Positions 48,379-57,332 of a DNA stretch of 64,000 nucleotides are shown in pieces. The DNA lies in the NCBI RefSeq assembly GCF_947488025.1, contig NZ_CANKYS010000003.1:399805-463804 (forward strand). Direction: 5' to 3'. The translations under genes were made by a program, and so were the position numbers. The stretch comes from an uncultured Nocardioides sp. GTDB lineage: Bacteria > Actinomycetota > Actinomycetes > Propionibacteriales > Nocardioidaceae. Positions within the stretch are counted from its first letter, which is position 1. Every line of letters begins with the position of its first letter. Under the pieces are notes generated by a model, which saw nothing but the letters and a program-made list of their open reading frames with translations, was not told the DNA's origin and searched no databases.

Positions 48379-49665
48379 TCAGCCGCAGATGCCGGGGACG
48401 GGCTCGGGCTCGGTCGTGGCCGGGGCGTCCGGAGTGGCGGTCTCGCTCGGCGTGGGCGTCTCGGTCGGCGTGGGCGTCTCGGAGGGCGTCTCGGAGGGCG
48501 TCTCGGAGGGCGTCTCGGACGGTGACGGCGTCTCCCCGCCAGCGGTCGGCGACGGGGTCTCCGTGGCTCCGGGCGGGCCCTCGGCGCTGACGGCGTCGCC
48601 GCCGAGCAGCCGCGGCGGGATCGCCTTGTCCTCGTTGATGAGCTTCCAGATCTGCTCGGCCTCGGGCGTCCAGTAGACCTTGCCCCAGAACTCGGAGTCG
48701 CGCGGGTAGTACTCGGTGGGCAGCGTGACGAACTGGACCTTGTCGAGGCCGATGTTCTGCAGCTGCATCGCGACCTTGCCCAGGCGGGTCACCGAGGCGA
48801 ACTCCTCGTCGGTGGTCAGCGACCTGGTCGCCGCGTCGAGGAACTTCACGACCTTGTCGAGGCGCGTCAGCGTCCCGGCCGACTGCACCTCGCGGACCAG
48901 CGCGCCGATGAACTCCTGCTGGCGCCGGATCCGGGAGATGTCGTTCTGCTGGATCTGCTCACCGACGTAGCGCGCGCGGACGTAGTCGAGGGCCTGGTCG
49001 CCGGAGAGGACCGACGGGTTGCCCTTGGGGACGAAGATCTGGTGCTCGCGGTCCACGATGTCCTCGGGCACGCACACCGGCACACCGTCGACGGCGTCGA
49101 CCATGTCGCCGAAGCTGGCGAAGTCGACGACGACGAAGTGGTCGACGTAGATGCCCGTGGTCGTCTCGAGCTGGTCGAGGGTGCAGACCGGGCCGCCCTC
49201 GGTGTAGGCGGCGTTCCACATCACGTCGGTCGCGGCGGCCGACTCGCCGTCGTTGCACTCGGGCCGGTCGATGATCGAGTCGCGCGGGATCGAGACGGCG
49301 TACGCCCGGCTGCGATCCGCGGAGAGGTGCACGAGGATGGTGGTGTCCGAGCCACCGCCGCCCTCCTCGTCGATGTCGCAGCCCTCGCAGTCGCGCGAGT
49401 CGGAGCCCATCACGAGGATGTTGAGCGGCTCGCCGTTGCCGGTGTAGACCTTCTCGGGTCGCTCCTCGTCACCGAGCGCGTCGAGCGAGAGCCCCTCGAT
49501 GTTGCCGTTGAGGTGGCGGATGAAGTACACCGTGCCGAGCCCGGTGATGAGGGCCAGCACGACCGCGCTGATGAGGATGACGCGTCCCACGGTGTGCTTG
49601 CGGGCAGCCTTGCCGCGGCGCTTGGGCGCGCCCGCAGGAGATTCGGGGCGCGACTCGTCCGACAC
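48379..49665 (-). CDS. LytR-CpsA-Psr (LCP) family protein
   Basis: A 428-residue protein. A cytoplasmic basic stretch and one transmembrane helix (about residues 25-47) precede an extracytoplasmic LCP domain (about 75-330) with VMGSDSRDCEG, DTTILVHLSADRSRAYAVSI and PRDSI near the usual Arg/Asp sites. A long Thr/Pro/Ser/Glu-rich tail follows (about 350-428), containing SETP repeats. LCP enzymes transfer glycopolymers such as arabinogalactan or teichoic acid from lipid carriers to peptidoglycan. A CEGCDI pair may form a disulfide. Confidence 0.93.
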   Translation of the reverse strand: MSDESRPESPAGAPKRRGKAARKHTVGRVILISAVVLALITGLGTVYFIRHLNGNIEGLSLDALGDEERPEKVYTGNGEPLNILVMGSDSRDCEGCDIDEEGGGGSDTTILVHLSADRSRAYAVSIPRDSIIDRPECNDGESAAATDVMWNAAYTEGGPVCTLDQLETTTGIYVDHFVVVDFASFGDMVDAVDGVPVCVPEDIVDREHQIFVPKGNPSVLSGDQALDYVRARYVGEQIQQNDISRIRRQQEFIGALVREVQSAGTLTRLDKVVKFLDAATRSLTTDEEFASVTRLGKVAMQLQNIGLDKVQFVTLPTEYYPRDSEFWGKVYWTPEAEQIWKLINEDKAIPPRLLGGDAVSAEGPPGATETPSPTAGGETPSPSETPSETPSETPSETPTPTETPTPSETATPDAPATTEPEPVPGICG

Positions 49666-49767
49666 GTGGACACCTTCACAGGGGTGGGAACTGGACCGGG
49701 ACGGAATCTACTTCACTCCGGCAAGTTTGCCGCCCTCCGCAGCGCCGACCCCGCCGTCCGGCGTCGC

Positions 49768-50172
49768 TCAGGTACGACAGCGCGCGGCGAGGAGACCGAT
49801 GAACTCGTCGGCCATCTCGAGCTGGCGCACCAACCGTTCCCGCCGCTCGGCGGCCTCCCCCGACACGGCCGCGAGGCGATCGCGTGCGGCCTGCCCGGCG
49901 GCCGGGTCGCACGACGCGTCGTCCAGCACCTCCAGGTCGCCCATCACGGCCTTCATCTCCTCGATGCTGAACCCCAGGGGTTTCATTCGCCGGATGACGA
50001 GGATCTTGTCGACGTCGGACTCGGTGTAGAGCCGGAAGCCCCCGTCGGTGCGGCCCGACGGCGTGAGGAGACCGACCTCCTCCCAGTGGCGCAGGCTGCG
50101 CAGGGACAGCTCGGTGCGCGCGGCCACCTCGCCGATGTGCATCACGGCCCCCTCGACGGACTGCTCGCCCAC
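49768..50172 (-). CDS. MerR family transcriptional regulator
   Basis: A 134-residue regulator: a winged helix-turn-helix (IGEVAARTELSLRSLRHWEEVGLL, about residues 13-36), then a long coiled coil (GQAARDRLAAVSGEAAERRER) for dimerisation. Cysteines near residues 88 and 132 could bind metal or thiol but are not a clear Zn or Cu pattern. The GTG at 50172 has AGGAGGG eight bases upstream; an inner ATG at 50142 has less support. It is divergent from the SulP gene and an operator lies between. Confidence 0.85.
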   Translation of the reverse strand: MGEQSVEGAVMHIGEVAARTELSLRSLRHWEEVGLLTPSGRTDGGFRLYTESDVDKILVIRRMKPLGFSIEEMKAVMGDLEVLDDASCDPAAGQAARDRLAAVSGEAAERRERLVRQLEMADEFIGLLAARCRT

Positions 50173-50201
50173 GACCGCGCCCTCCTGCTCTTCGATTCAA
50201 C

Positions 50202-50223
50202 CCTACCCTCACGTAAGGGTAGG
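50202..50223. promoter_or_regulatory. MerR-type operator between MerR and SulP genes
   Basis: CCTACCCT (50202-50209) and AGGGTAGG (50216-50223) are perfect inverted repeats separated by CACGTA. Reading the minus strand, CTTACGTGAGGGTAG is like the -35/-10 spacing elements bound by many MerR proteins. It sits 30-50 bp from both divergent starts and very probably controls both. Confidence 0.75.
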
Positions 50224-50254
50224 TTTGTTGCTCGTGCCTGCCACCACCGACTCT

Positions 50255-51754
50255 ATGGCCCTGTCCGAGCCCACGCCCGAGCCCACTGTGCGAGCCGCGC
50301 TGCGCTCGCCCCGGATGCTGCGCACCGAGGTGCTGGCCGGCCTCGTCGTGGCACTGGCCCTGATCCCCGAGGCCATCTCGTTCTCCATCATCGCCGGGGT
50401 CGACCCGCGCATCGGTCTCTTCGCGTCCTTCACGATGGCGGTCTCGATCGCCTTCCTCGGCGGTCGTCCCGCGATGATCTCGGCAGCCACCGGCGCCATC
50501 GCGCTGGTGATCGCGCCGGTGATGCGCGACCACGGCTACGACTACCTGATCGCCACGGTGCTGCTCGGCGGGGTCATCCAGGTCGTCCTCGGGCTGCTGG
50601 GCGTGGCCCGGCTGATGCGCTTCATCCCGCGCCAGGTGATGGTCGGGTTCGTCAACGCCCTGGCCATCTTGATCTTCCTCGCCCAGGTGCCCCACCTGGT
50701 CGACGTGCCGTGGCTGGTCTACCCGATGGTCGCCGTCGGCATCGCGGTCATCGTGGGGTTCCCGCGCCTCAACAAGGTGATCCCGTCCCCGCTGGTCGCG
50801 ATCGTCACGCTGACCGGCTTCGCCCTGCTGGCCGGCCTGTCCCTGCCCGACGTCGGCGACGAGGGCGAGCTGCCCGACAGCCTGCCGGCCCTCTTCCTCC
50901 CCGACGTGCCGTGGACCCTCGACACCCTGCAGGTGATCGCGCCCTACGCCGTGGCGATGGCGCTCGTCGGCCTGCTGGAGTCGCTGCTCACCGCCAAGCT
51001 GGTCGACGACATCACCGACACCCACTCCGACAAGACGCGTGAGGCGTGGGGCCAGGGCGCGGCCAACGTGGTCACCGGCTTCTTCGGCGGCATGGGCGGC
51101 TGCGCGATGATCGGCCAGACGATGATCAACGTGAAGGCGTCCGGTGCCCGCACCCGGATCTCGACCTTCCTCGCCGGCGTCTTCCTGCTGGTCCTGGTCG
51201 TCGGCTTCGGCGACGTCGTCGCGCTCATCCCGATGGCCGCGCTGGTCGCCGTCATGATCATGGTCTCGGTCGGCACCTTCGACTGGCACTCGATCCAGCC
51301 GTCGACGCTCCGGCGGATGCCGAAGTCGGAGACCACCGTCATGCTGGCCACGGTCGTCGTCACCGTGCTGACCCACAACCTCGCGATCGGCGTCGGGGTC
51401 GGCGTGCTGGTCGCGATGACGCTGTTCGCCCGCCGCGTCGCCCACCTCACCGAGACGCACCGCGAGCTCGTCGCGAACCGCGACGGCACGACCAGCGCGG
51501 TCTACCGCGTCACCGGCGAGCTCTTCTTCGCCTCGAGCAACGACCTCTACACCCAGTTCGACTACGCCGGCGACCCCGACCACGTCGTCATCGACCTGTC
51601 GCGGTCCCACGTCTGGGACGCCTCCACGGTCGCCTCGCTCGACGCGATCACCACCAAGTACGCCCGCAAGGGCAAGACGGTCGAGATCGTCGGCCTCAAC
51701 CCCTCGAGCGCCGAACGCCACGAGCGGCTGTCCGGCTCGCTGCCGTCCCACTGA
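50255..51754 (+). CDS. SulP family anion transporter with STAS domain
   Basis: A 499-residue polytopic protein with about 12 hydrophobic segments and SulP signatures: VVALALIPEAISFSIIAGV near the N-terminus, VGLLESLLTAKLVDD and GGMGGCAMIGQTMIN. A short STAS domain (about 400-490) follows with VVIDLSRSHVWDASTVASLD. SulP proteins move sulfate, bicarbonate or other anions. The start is unclear: the ATG at 50255 gives a usual N-terminus but has no clear ribosome binding site, and a GTG at 50234 is an alternative. The divergent MerR gene probably regulates it. Confidence 0.88.
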   Translation: MALSEPTPEPTVRAALRSPRMLRTEVLAGLVVALALIPEAISFSIIAGVDPRIGLFASFTMAVSIAFLGGRPAMISAATGAIALVIAPVMRDHGYDYLIATVLLGGVIQVVLGLLGVARLMRFIPRQVMVGFVNALAILIFLAQVPHLVDVPWLVYPMVAVGIAVIVGFPRLNKVIPSPLVAIVTLTGFALLAGLSLPDVGDEGELPDSLPALFLPDVPWTLDTLQVIAPYAVAMALVGLLESLLTAKLVDDITDTHSDKTREAWGQGAANVVTGFFGGMGGCAMIGQTMINVKASGARTRISTFLAGVFLLVLVVGFGDVVALIPMAALVAVMIMVSVGTFDWHSIQPSTLRRMPKSETTVMLATVVVTVLTHNLAIGVGVGVLVAMTLFARRVAHLTETHRELVANRDGTTSAVYRVTGELFFASSNDLYTQFDYAGDPDHVVIDLSRSHVWDASTVASLDAITTKYARKGKTVEIVGLNPSSAERHERLSGSLPSH

Positions 51755-51832
51755 CCGATGTGCTGGTGCGCAGCGGCGTACGCCGTCGTGGCAGGATGCT
51801 TCCCGCCGCAGCACCACCGGTGACGTGGCACC

Positions 51833-51905
51833 GCCCCAGTAGCTCAGTGGATAGAGCAGCCGCCTCCTAAGCGAAAGGTCGCAAGTTCGACTCTTGCCTG
51901 GGGCA
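51833..51905 (+). tRNA. tRNA-Arg (anticodon CCT), with weak anticodon stem
   Basis: The acceptor GCCCCAG pairs with CTGGGGC, the D-arm is GCTC/GAGC, and the T-arm GCAAG/CTTGC encloses TTCGACT. The 7-nt anticodon loop CTCCTAA gives anticodon CCT, which reads AGG. The anticodon stem GCCGC/GCGAA pairs at only three of five positions, the outer two being mismatched (27-43 and 28-42). CCA is not fully encoded, as ACCG follows the acceptor stem. It may work poorly, or RNA pairing elsewhere may compensate. Confidence 0.85.
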
Positions 51906-51981
51906 CCGTGGCGCTGTGTTGCTTCGCCTGATGGGTCGAGGGACCCCGTCGCCGGTGGTCCCGGCAGGCGCGCGGGGTGCG

Positions 51982-52057
51982 TACACGTGTGGCGGTTGTG
52001 GCCCTCGATCAGCCGCCCTGAGGGCAACATCGCAGACACGTGCGGCGGTTGTGGCCC
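51982..52057. repeat. direct repeat after tRNA-Arg
   Basis: TACACGTGTGGCGGTTGTGG and following CCC at 51982-52004 and the near-identical copy GACACGTGCGGCGGTTGTGG plus CCC at 52035-52057 differ at three positions and have a 53-bp period. The 198-bp space between the tRNA-Arg and the MFS gene holds no other gene that I can support. Confidence 0.65.
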
Positions 52058-52103
52058 GCCGCCGTCGAGCTCGAGGTCGAGCGCGAGCGCGCGGGGTGCG
52101 GGG

Positions 52104-53324
52104 TCAGCCGGTCGCCGAGTCCTCGACGTACCGCGGCCGGCAGGCGAACCACCCGGCGACCACACCGGGGACGGCGGTGGCGGCGAGGACGACGAGCGGG
52201 GTGGTCCACGACCCGGTGGCCTCGCGCAGCAGGCCCAGCCCGACCGGTCCGACGGCTGCGAGCCCGTAGCCGATGCCCTGGACGAAGCCCGACACCGTCG
52301 AGGCGACCTGTGGGCTCCGGGTCCGGTGGTTGATGAGCGTCATGCAGAGCGGGAACGTGCTGACCCCGATGCCCAGGGCGCAGATCCACAGCACGGTGCC
52401 GTCGAGCGGCGCGACGGCCAGCCCGAGGTAGCCGGCGACCAGGACGACCGAGCACGCGACGACGACCACGAAGGGGTTCGCCATGCGCGTGGCGACGTGC
52501 GGGACCACGAGGGCCGCGAGGACCCCCCACACGGAGTAGAGACCGACCATGGAGCCACCGAACGACGCGCTGGCGCCCGCGTCGGTCAGCACGGCCGGCA
52601 CCCACGTGATGATGCTGTAGTTGGACAGCGACATCATCGCGAACAGGCCCAGCAGGCCCCAGACGGTCGACGACCGGGCGATCCTCGGCCGGGCGGTCGG
52701 CGTCCCGGCCGGCACGGGCGCGTGGCGGTCGGCCGGGAGCCTGACCGCGAGCACGAGCCAGACCGCGGCAGCCACCGCCGCCGGCACGGCCCAGATCCCC
52801 ACCGACCACCGCCAGGACGCGGCCTCGGCGACGGGCACGGCCAGGAGCGGGGCTACGAACTGACCCGTCTGCATCAGCAGGAGGTACGCCGACGTCCACA
52901 GCGCGATGCGACCCGAGAACCACACCTTGACCAGGGGCACGATCACGACGTTGGCCGCGCCGATGCCGGCCAGCGCCAGCACGGTCGACGCCACGAGCGC
53001 GGCGGGCGTCGGGGAGAACGCGCGCAGCACGATCGCCAGCGCGGAGAGACCGAGCGCGGCGGTCGCGGTGCGCTCGAGGCCGAACCGCCTCGTCACGACG
53101 GGGGCGAAGAAGCCGAAGACGCCGAACGTCGCTGCCGGCACCGTGCCGAGCAGGCCCGCGAGGGCCAGCCCGAAGCCGAGGTCGTCGCCGATGATCTCGA
53201 GCAGCGGGGTGATGCCGGTGACGGCCGTGCGCAGGTTGAGGGCGGTCAGCGCGACGGCGAGTGCGGCCCACGGGAGCAGGCGACGATGGTTCACCGGGAC
53301 ACTGGACGGCAGCAGGGTGGTCAC
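52104..53324 (-). CDS. MFS transporter, CynX/NimT type
   Basis: A 406-residue protein with 12 predicted transmembrane segments. The MFS signature between helices 2 and 3 is modified (PVVTRRFGLERT), and the family opening ALNLRTAVTGITPLLEIIGDD is characteristic of the cyanate/2-nitroimidazole (CynX/NimT) group, some of which export antibiotics. It is divergent from the FadR-type GntR gene (start 53363). The 38-bp gap holds the perfect palindrome at 53347-53359, so the pair is probably a regulator and its transporter. Confidence 0.88.
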   Translation of the reverse strand: MTTLLPSSVPVNHRRLLPWAALAVALTALNLRTAVTGITPLLEIIGDDLGFGLALAGLLGTVPAATFGVFGFFAPVVTRRFGLERTATAALGLSALAIVLRAFSPTPAALVASTVLALAGIGAANVVIVPLVKVWFSGRIALWTSAYLLLMQTGQFVAPLLAVPVAEAASWRWSVGIWAVPAAVAAAVWLVLAVRLPADRHAPVPAGTPTARPRIARSSTVWGLLGLFAMMSLSNYSIITWVPAVLTDAGASASFGGSMVGLYSVWGVLAALVVPHVATRMANPFVVVVACSVVLVAGYLGLAVAPLDGTVLWICALGIGVSTFPLCMTLINHRTRSPQVASTVSGFVQGIGYGLAAVGPVGLGLLREATGSWTTPLVVLAATAVPGVVAGWFACRPRYVEDSATG

Positions 53325-53346
53325 GCTTGCTCCACGGGGTCGACGA

Positions 53347-53359
53347 ATGATGGGATCAT
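53347..53359. promoter_or_regulatory. GntR-type operator between MFS and FadR-like genes
   Basis: ATGATGGGATCAT is a perfect 5-3-5 palindrome. It sits four bases before the GntR gene's ATG and about 22 bp before the divergent MFS start. FadR-subfamily regulators often bind short TGAT-N-ATCA palindromes, which fits. Confidence 0.65.
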
Positions 53360-53362
53360 GGG

Positions 53363-54049
53363 ATGAATGATCGGCAGTCTCGCACAGCAGGTCCGGTGCG
53401 TCGAGTGGGGCTGATCGACCAGGCCGCGGCGCGGTTCCAGGAGGAGATCACCTCCGGGCGCTGGCCGGTCGGTGAGCGGATCCCCGTCGAGGCCGAGCTG
53501 GCGACGGCGTTCGGGGTGGGGCGCAACACCGTCCGGGAGGCGCTGCAGTCGCTCGTCCACTCCGGGCTGCTCAGCCGCGAGCAGGGGCGCGGCACCTTCG
53601 TCATCTCCAGCTCCGAGCTGAGCGGGTCGTTGTCACGCCAGCTGGCCGGCGGCAGCCGCCACCACTACCTCGAGCTGCGCCTCGCCCTCGACAGCACCGC
53701 CGCCTCGCTCGCGGCGCTCCGTCGTACGGACGCCGACGTCGAGCAGCTGCGCCGGCTGCGCGACGAGCGGGAGGCGGCCTGGGCGACGGACGACCCCGAC
53801 CCCGACACCCGGGCGGCCGCGGACCTCGCGCTGCACCGCGCGGTCGTGGCCGCGACGCACAACCCGCTCTACGTGGAGCTCTACTCCAGCATGACCGACG
53901 TCTTCGCGCGCCACATGCGCGACGACGAGTCGGGGGACGACGACGCCGCGCACCGGCACCACCACGACCTGGTCGAGGCCATCGCGCAGGGCGACGCAGG
54001 GCGGGCCACCGAGGTCGTCGCGGCCATCTTCGAGCCCTTCATGCACTGA
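53363..54049 (+). CDS. FadR-subfamily GntR transcriptional regulator
   Basis: A 228-residue regulator: an N-terminal winged helix (ERIPVEAELATAFGVGRNTVREAL, about residues 39-62) and a C-terminal helical FCD domain with DLALHRAVVAATHNPL and the HRHHHDLVEAI stretch whose His residues probably bind a metal and the ligand. The ligand is unknown. It is divergent from the CynX/NimT-type MFS gene, its likely target. The ATG overlaps the palindromic region. Confidence 0.88.
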   Translation: MNDRQSRTAGPVRRVGLIDQAAARFQEEITSGRWPVGERIPVEAELATAFGVGRNTVREALQSLVHSGLLSREQGRGTFVISSSELSGSLSRQLAGGSRHHYLELRLALDSTAASLAALRRTDADVEQLRRLRDEREAAWATDDPDPDTRAAADLALHRAVVAATHNPLYVELYSSMTDVFARHMRDDESGDDDAAHRHHHDLVEAIAQGDAGRATEVVAAIFEPFMH

Positions 54050-54061
54050 GCCCGGCGACGG

Positions 54062-55240
54062 TCAGGCCGTCAGGGTCTCGAACCTCATCCCGGCCTTCTG
54101 CAGGCGGGCCAGCAGCGCGTCGCCCATCGCCTGGGCCGGGGTCACCTGGCCGGCGGTGGCGGGGTTGTCGTCGAGCGCCAGGCACAGGGCTGCCTCGGAG
54201 AGCATCTTGGCGGTCTCGGTGTAGCCCGGGTCGCCGCCGGAGACGCGTGTGTGCACGGTCTGCCCGCCGGCCTCGCCGACGAAGTCGACGGTGAACCACG
54301 ACTTCTCCCGCTTCGCCTCGTCGGGCCCGGACCCCTGCGGCACCTTCGACGTGATCAGCTCGCGCAGCGGCTTCACCTGCGCCGCAAGCGTCAGCGCGCC
54401 GACCCCCACCGCCCCGCCGGCGGCGTAGAGCAGGGTCTTGGTGCCGGCCCAGTGGGAGTAGCGGAACTCGGGGCCGTACGACGCCAGCGCGGCGCCGCTG
54501 CGCGCCACGATGGTCCCGTCGATGGTCGGCAGCGGGAGCAGCCAGTAGCCGAGCACCGGGTCGCGGTGGGGCTTGCCGCCGACGGCGCGCGACGACCGTC
54601 CCTCGGGCCGCTCCTCGGCACGTCGGCGGGCGGCGTACGTCGCGCGCACCTGCCTCGCGCGGCCGAACTGCTCCATCGCGGAGTGGAAGGTGCCGCCGGA
54701 GAACGTGCCACCCGCGCGGACGACGCCGCGCAGCGCGATCGGCTCATTGGAGGGCAGCTGCTGCACGGTGTAGTAGGCGCCGAGGTCGTGCGGGATCGAG
54801 TCGAAGCCGCACGCGTGCACGAGGCGGGCGCCGGTGCGCACCGCGGTCCGGTGGTGCTCGAGGAACATCCGGTCCACGAACTCGGGCTCGCCGGTGAGGT
54901 CGAGGTAGTCGGTGCCGGCCTCGGCGCACGCGGCGACGAGGGGGCCGCCGTGCTCGAGGTAGGGGCCGATGGTGGTGGCGACGACGCGGGCGCGACGCGC
55001 GATGTCGGACAGGGCGGCGGCGTCGGTCGCGTCGGCGACCAGCACCTCCACGTCGCTCGCGCCCTGCTCGGCGAGCCGCTGCCGCACGGCCTCGAGCTTG
55101 TCGGCGTTGCGACCGGCGATCGCCCAGCGCAGCCCGGCGGGCGCCGCAGTGGCGAGGTAGTCGGCGGTGAGGCCGCCGGTGAACCCGGTGGCGCCGAAGA
55201 GGACGAGGTCGAGGTCGCGATCGGGGCGGCTGTCGCTCAT
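54062..55240 (-). CDS. saccharopine dehydrogenase-like / trans-acting enoyl reductase family protein
   Basis: A 392-residue NAD(P)-dependent protein. The N-terminal Rossmann loop LVLFGATGFTGGLTADYL begins near residue 12, followed by AIAGRNADKLEAVRQRL. GPYLEHGGPLVAACAEAGTDYLDLTGE and FVDRMFLEHH are family blocks. It resembles mycobacterial trans-acting enoyl reductases and saccharopine-dehydrogenase-fold proteins that reduce lipid intermediates. Near residues 255-275 a short hydrophobic segment may bind the membrane. The start is ATG at 55240. Confidence 0.85.
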   Translation of the reverse strand: MSDSRPDRDLDLVLFGATGFTGGLTADYLATAAPAGLRWAIAGRNADKLEAVRQRLAEQGASDVEVLVADATDAAALSDIARRARVVATTIGPYLEHGGPLVAACAEAGTDYLDLTGEPEFVDRMFLEHHRTAVRTGARLVHACGFDSIPHDLGAYYTVQQLPSNEPIALRGVVRAGGTFSGGTFHSAMEQFGRARQVRATYAARRRAEERPEGRSSRAVGGKPHRDPVLGYWLLPLPTIDGTIVARSGAALASYGPEFRYSHWAGTKTLLYAAGGAVGVGALTLAAQVKPLRELITSKVPQGSGPDEAKREKSWFTVDFVGEAGGQTVHTRVSGGDPGYTETAKMLSEAALCLALDDNPATAGQVTPAQAMGDALLARLQKAGMRFETLTA

Positions 55241-55292
55241 CGCGCCATCGTGCCACGCGGAACCGCGTCCGCCGCGGGGCCGTCCCACCGCC

Positions 55293-57188
55293 ATGTCCAC
55301 CGCCCCGCCCACCCGGATGCGCCTCCGACGCCTCGTCACCGGTGCCACGGTCGTCACCAGCCTGGCCGCAGCCGTCGGCGTCGGGTACGCCCTGGGCCAC
55401 GACCCCGACGACGGCGGGCGTCCGCCCGCCTCCCCGCCGATCGCGTTGGCCAACGCCGACCTCACCGCCGTCGCGAGCTGCGACGAGCTCCTCGACTCCT
55501 ACGTCGACCGCGCGCTCGAGGCGGTCGGCCCCTACGGCTGGGGTGGGAGCGGCGCCGTCGCGTTCTCCGTGGGCGGCGCGGACGCCGGCGTCGCCGACTC
55601 GCCCACCTCCGAGGCCGCGCGATCGGGGGTCGCGACCTCGCGCAGCACCAGCAACGAGTCGGGCACCAACGTGCAGGAGGTGGGCGTCGACGAGGCCGAC
55701 GTCGTCAAGGTCGCGGGCAGCCTGCTGCTGCGGCTGCGCGACGGCGAGCTGCTGGCGTACGACGTCGCCGGCGACGAGCCGCGGCTGCTGTCCGCCACCC
55801 GCCTCGACGACGCCCGCGGCAGCAGCGGCTGGGTGGGCGACCCCGGTGGCGAGATGGTGCTCGTCGACGGCCGTGCGGTGGTCCTCGGCACTTCGCCGGA
55901 CGGGCGGTCGACGACCGTCACCACCGTCGACCTCACCGACCCCACCTCCCCCACCGTCGTCGACGCGACCACCGTCACTGGCCGCGCGTCGGCGGTGCGT
56001 CTGCACGGCGACGTCGTACGCATCGTGCTGCAGAACGGCCTGCCCGAGCTCGACTTCGTGGCCCCCGACGGGGTCCTCGGCCAGCTCCGGGCGCGGCTGC
56101 GCAACCGGGCGCTCGTGCGCGACACCACGCTGGCCGACTGGCTGCCCACGGTCGACGGCACCCCGGTCGTCGACTGCGCGGACGTCGCGGTCCCCCAGGA
56201 CGACGTCGCCCTGGGCACGACCACCCTGCTGGCCTTCGACCCGGCCGCGCCCACCACGCGCACCTCGACCGCGGTCGCCACCGACTCCGCCATCTCCTAC
56301 TTCTCGACCGACCGGTTCTACCTCGCCGCGTCCGCGCCGCAGTGGGGCTGGGTCGACTGCATGGGCTGCCGCCCGACCGGCTTCCCGGGCAGCGGTGGCT
56401 CCACGCCGCTGTTCGCCTTCGCCCTTGACGGCACGGACGCGACGTACGTCGCCTCGGGGCAGGTGGAGGGCACGATCGCCGACCGCTGGTCGATGGACGC
56501 CGTGGGTGGTTCGCTGCGCGTCGCGGTCGGGCCGAGCAGCGAGACGGGCGACTTCAACTCGGTGCTGACCCTGCGCGAGGACGGCTCCGACCTCGTCGAG
56601 GACGGACGCGTCGACCAGCTCGGCGTCGGCGAGGAGATCAAGTCGGTGCGCTGGTTCGACGACCTCGCGATCGTGGTCACCTTCCGCCAGACCGATCCGC
56701 TCTACGCGATCGACCTCACCGACCCCGCCGACCCGCGGCTGCTCGGCGAGCTGAAGATCCCGGGCTTCTCCGAGTACCTCCACCCGCTCGGCGAGCAGCG
56801 GCTCATCGGGATGGGCCAGGACGCCTCCCTGCAGGGGGTCACCCGCGGCGCCCAGGCGGCGCTCTTCGACGTCACCGACCTCACCGACCCGCGCCAGCTC
56901 GACGTGGTCCGCTACGACGAGGGCACCCAGGCCGGGGCGGCCATCGACCCGCGCCAGTTCACCTGGCTCCCCGAGCAGCGCACCGTGCTGACGGTCGTGA
57001 GCCAGGGCTGGACCGGCACCACCGGCTGGGTCTCGGTCCTCTCGCTCGCCGACGGGTCGATGAGCAACCGGATGGTCGAGGTGGAGCACGGCACCGACGT
57101 CGCCGACGTACGTCTCGTGCCGCTCGCGTCGGGCAAGGTCGCCCTGGTGACGGGCGAGGACGTGTCCTTCTTTCCCATCAGCGGTTGA
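55293..57188 (+). CDS. secreted beta-propeller domain protein
   Basis: A 631-residue exported protein. The N-terminus has an Arg-rich start and a hydrophobic core (VTGATVVTSLAAAVGVGY) forming an uncleaved anchor or signal peptide. Sequence SNESGTNVQEVGVDEADVVKV begins a beta-propeller of about seven blades with repeats of DLTDPTSP, DLTDPADP and DLTDPRQ. The beta-propeller family (Beta_propel) is common in Actinobacteria, with no known activity. Ca-binding-like Asp-rich loops are seen. An inner ATG at 55317 is an alternative start. Confidence 0.85.
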   Translation: MSTAPPTRMRLRRLVTGATVVTSLAAAVGVGYALGHDPDDGGRPPASPPIALANADLTAVASCDELLDSYVDRALEAVGPYGWGGSGAVAFSVGGADAGVADSPTSEAARSGVATSRSTSNESGTNVQEVGVDEADVVKVAGSLLLRLRDGELLAYDVAGDEPRLLSATRLDDARGSSGWVGDPGGEMVLVDGRAVVLGTSPDGRSTTVTTVDLTDPTSPTVVDATTVTGRASAVRLHGDVVRIVLQNGLPELDFVAPDGVLGQLRARLRNRALVRDTTLADWLPTVDGTPVVDCADVAVPQDDVALGTTTLLAFDPAAPTTRTSTAVATDSAISYFSTDRFYLAASAPQWGWVDCMGCRPTGFPGSGGSTPLFAFALDGTDATYVASGQVEGTIADRWSMDAVGGSLRVAVGPSSETGDFNSVLTLREDGSDLVEDGRVDQLGVGEEIKSVRWFDDLAIVVTFRQTDPLYAIDLTDPADPRLLGELKIPGFSEYLHPLGEQRLIGMGQDASLQGVTRGAQAALFDVTDLTDPRQLDVVRYDEGTQAGAAIDPRQFTWLPEQRTVLTVVSQGWTGTTGWVSVLSLADGSMSNRMVEVEHGTDVADVRLVPLASGKVALVTGEDVSFFPISG

Positions 57189-57284
57189 GGTGCGAGCGCA
57201 GCGAGCCTCGAAACCAGCCGTCGAGGTGGGTTTCGACGGGCCTGGCGCGACCTCGCAAGCTCAGTCGCAGGCTTGCTCAACCTC
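57183..57284. repeat. GGTTGAG...CGAAACC dispersed repeats, inverted pair
   Basis: A 33-bp element starting GGTTGAGGTGCGAGCGCAGC and ending CGAAACC (57183-57215) and a 56-bp element starting GGTTTCGACG and ending TTGCTCAACCTC (57229-57284) lie in opposite orientation, 13 bp apart. The left copy begins in the last codons of the beta-propeller gene. They resemble dispersed repeats common in Nocardioides-like genomes, and the 56-bp form recurs in the ABC-F gene. Confidence 0.75.
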
Positions 57285-57332
57285 CCGCCACACGCCCCCC
57301 ACGACTTCGTCGAGGCGGGCTAGTGTCGTGAC

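Noticed and set aside
51833..51905. A fully normal tRNA-Arg
   Set aside because: Two mismatches in the anticodon stem are visible, so I lowered confidence but kept the call because all other arms and the loop are intact.
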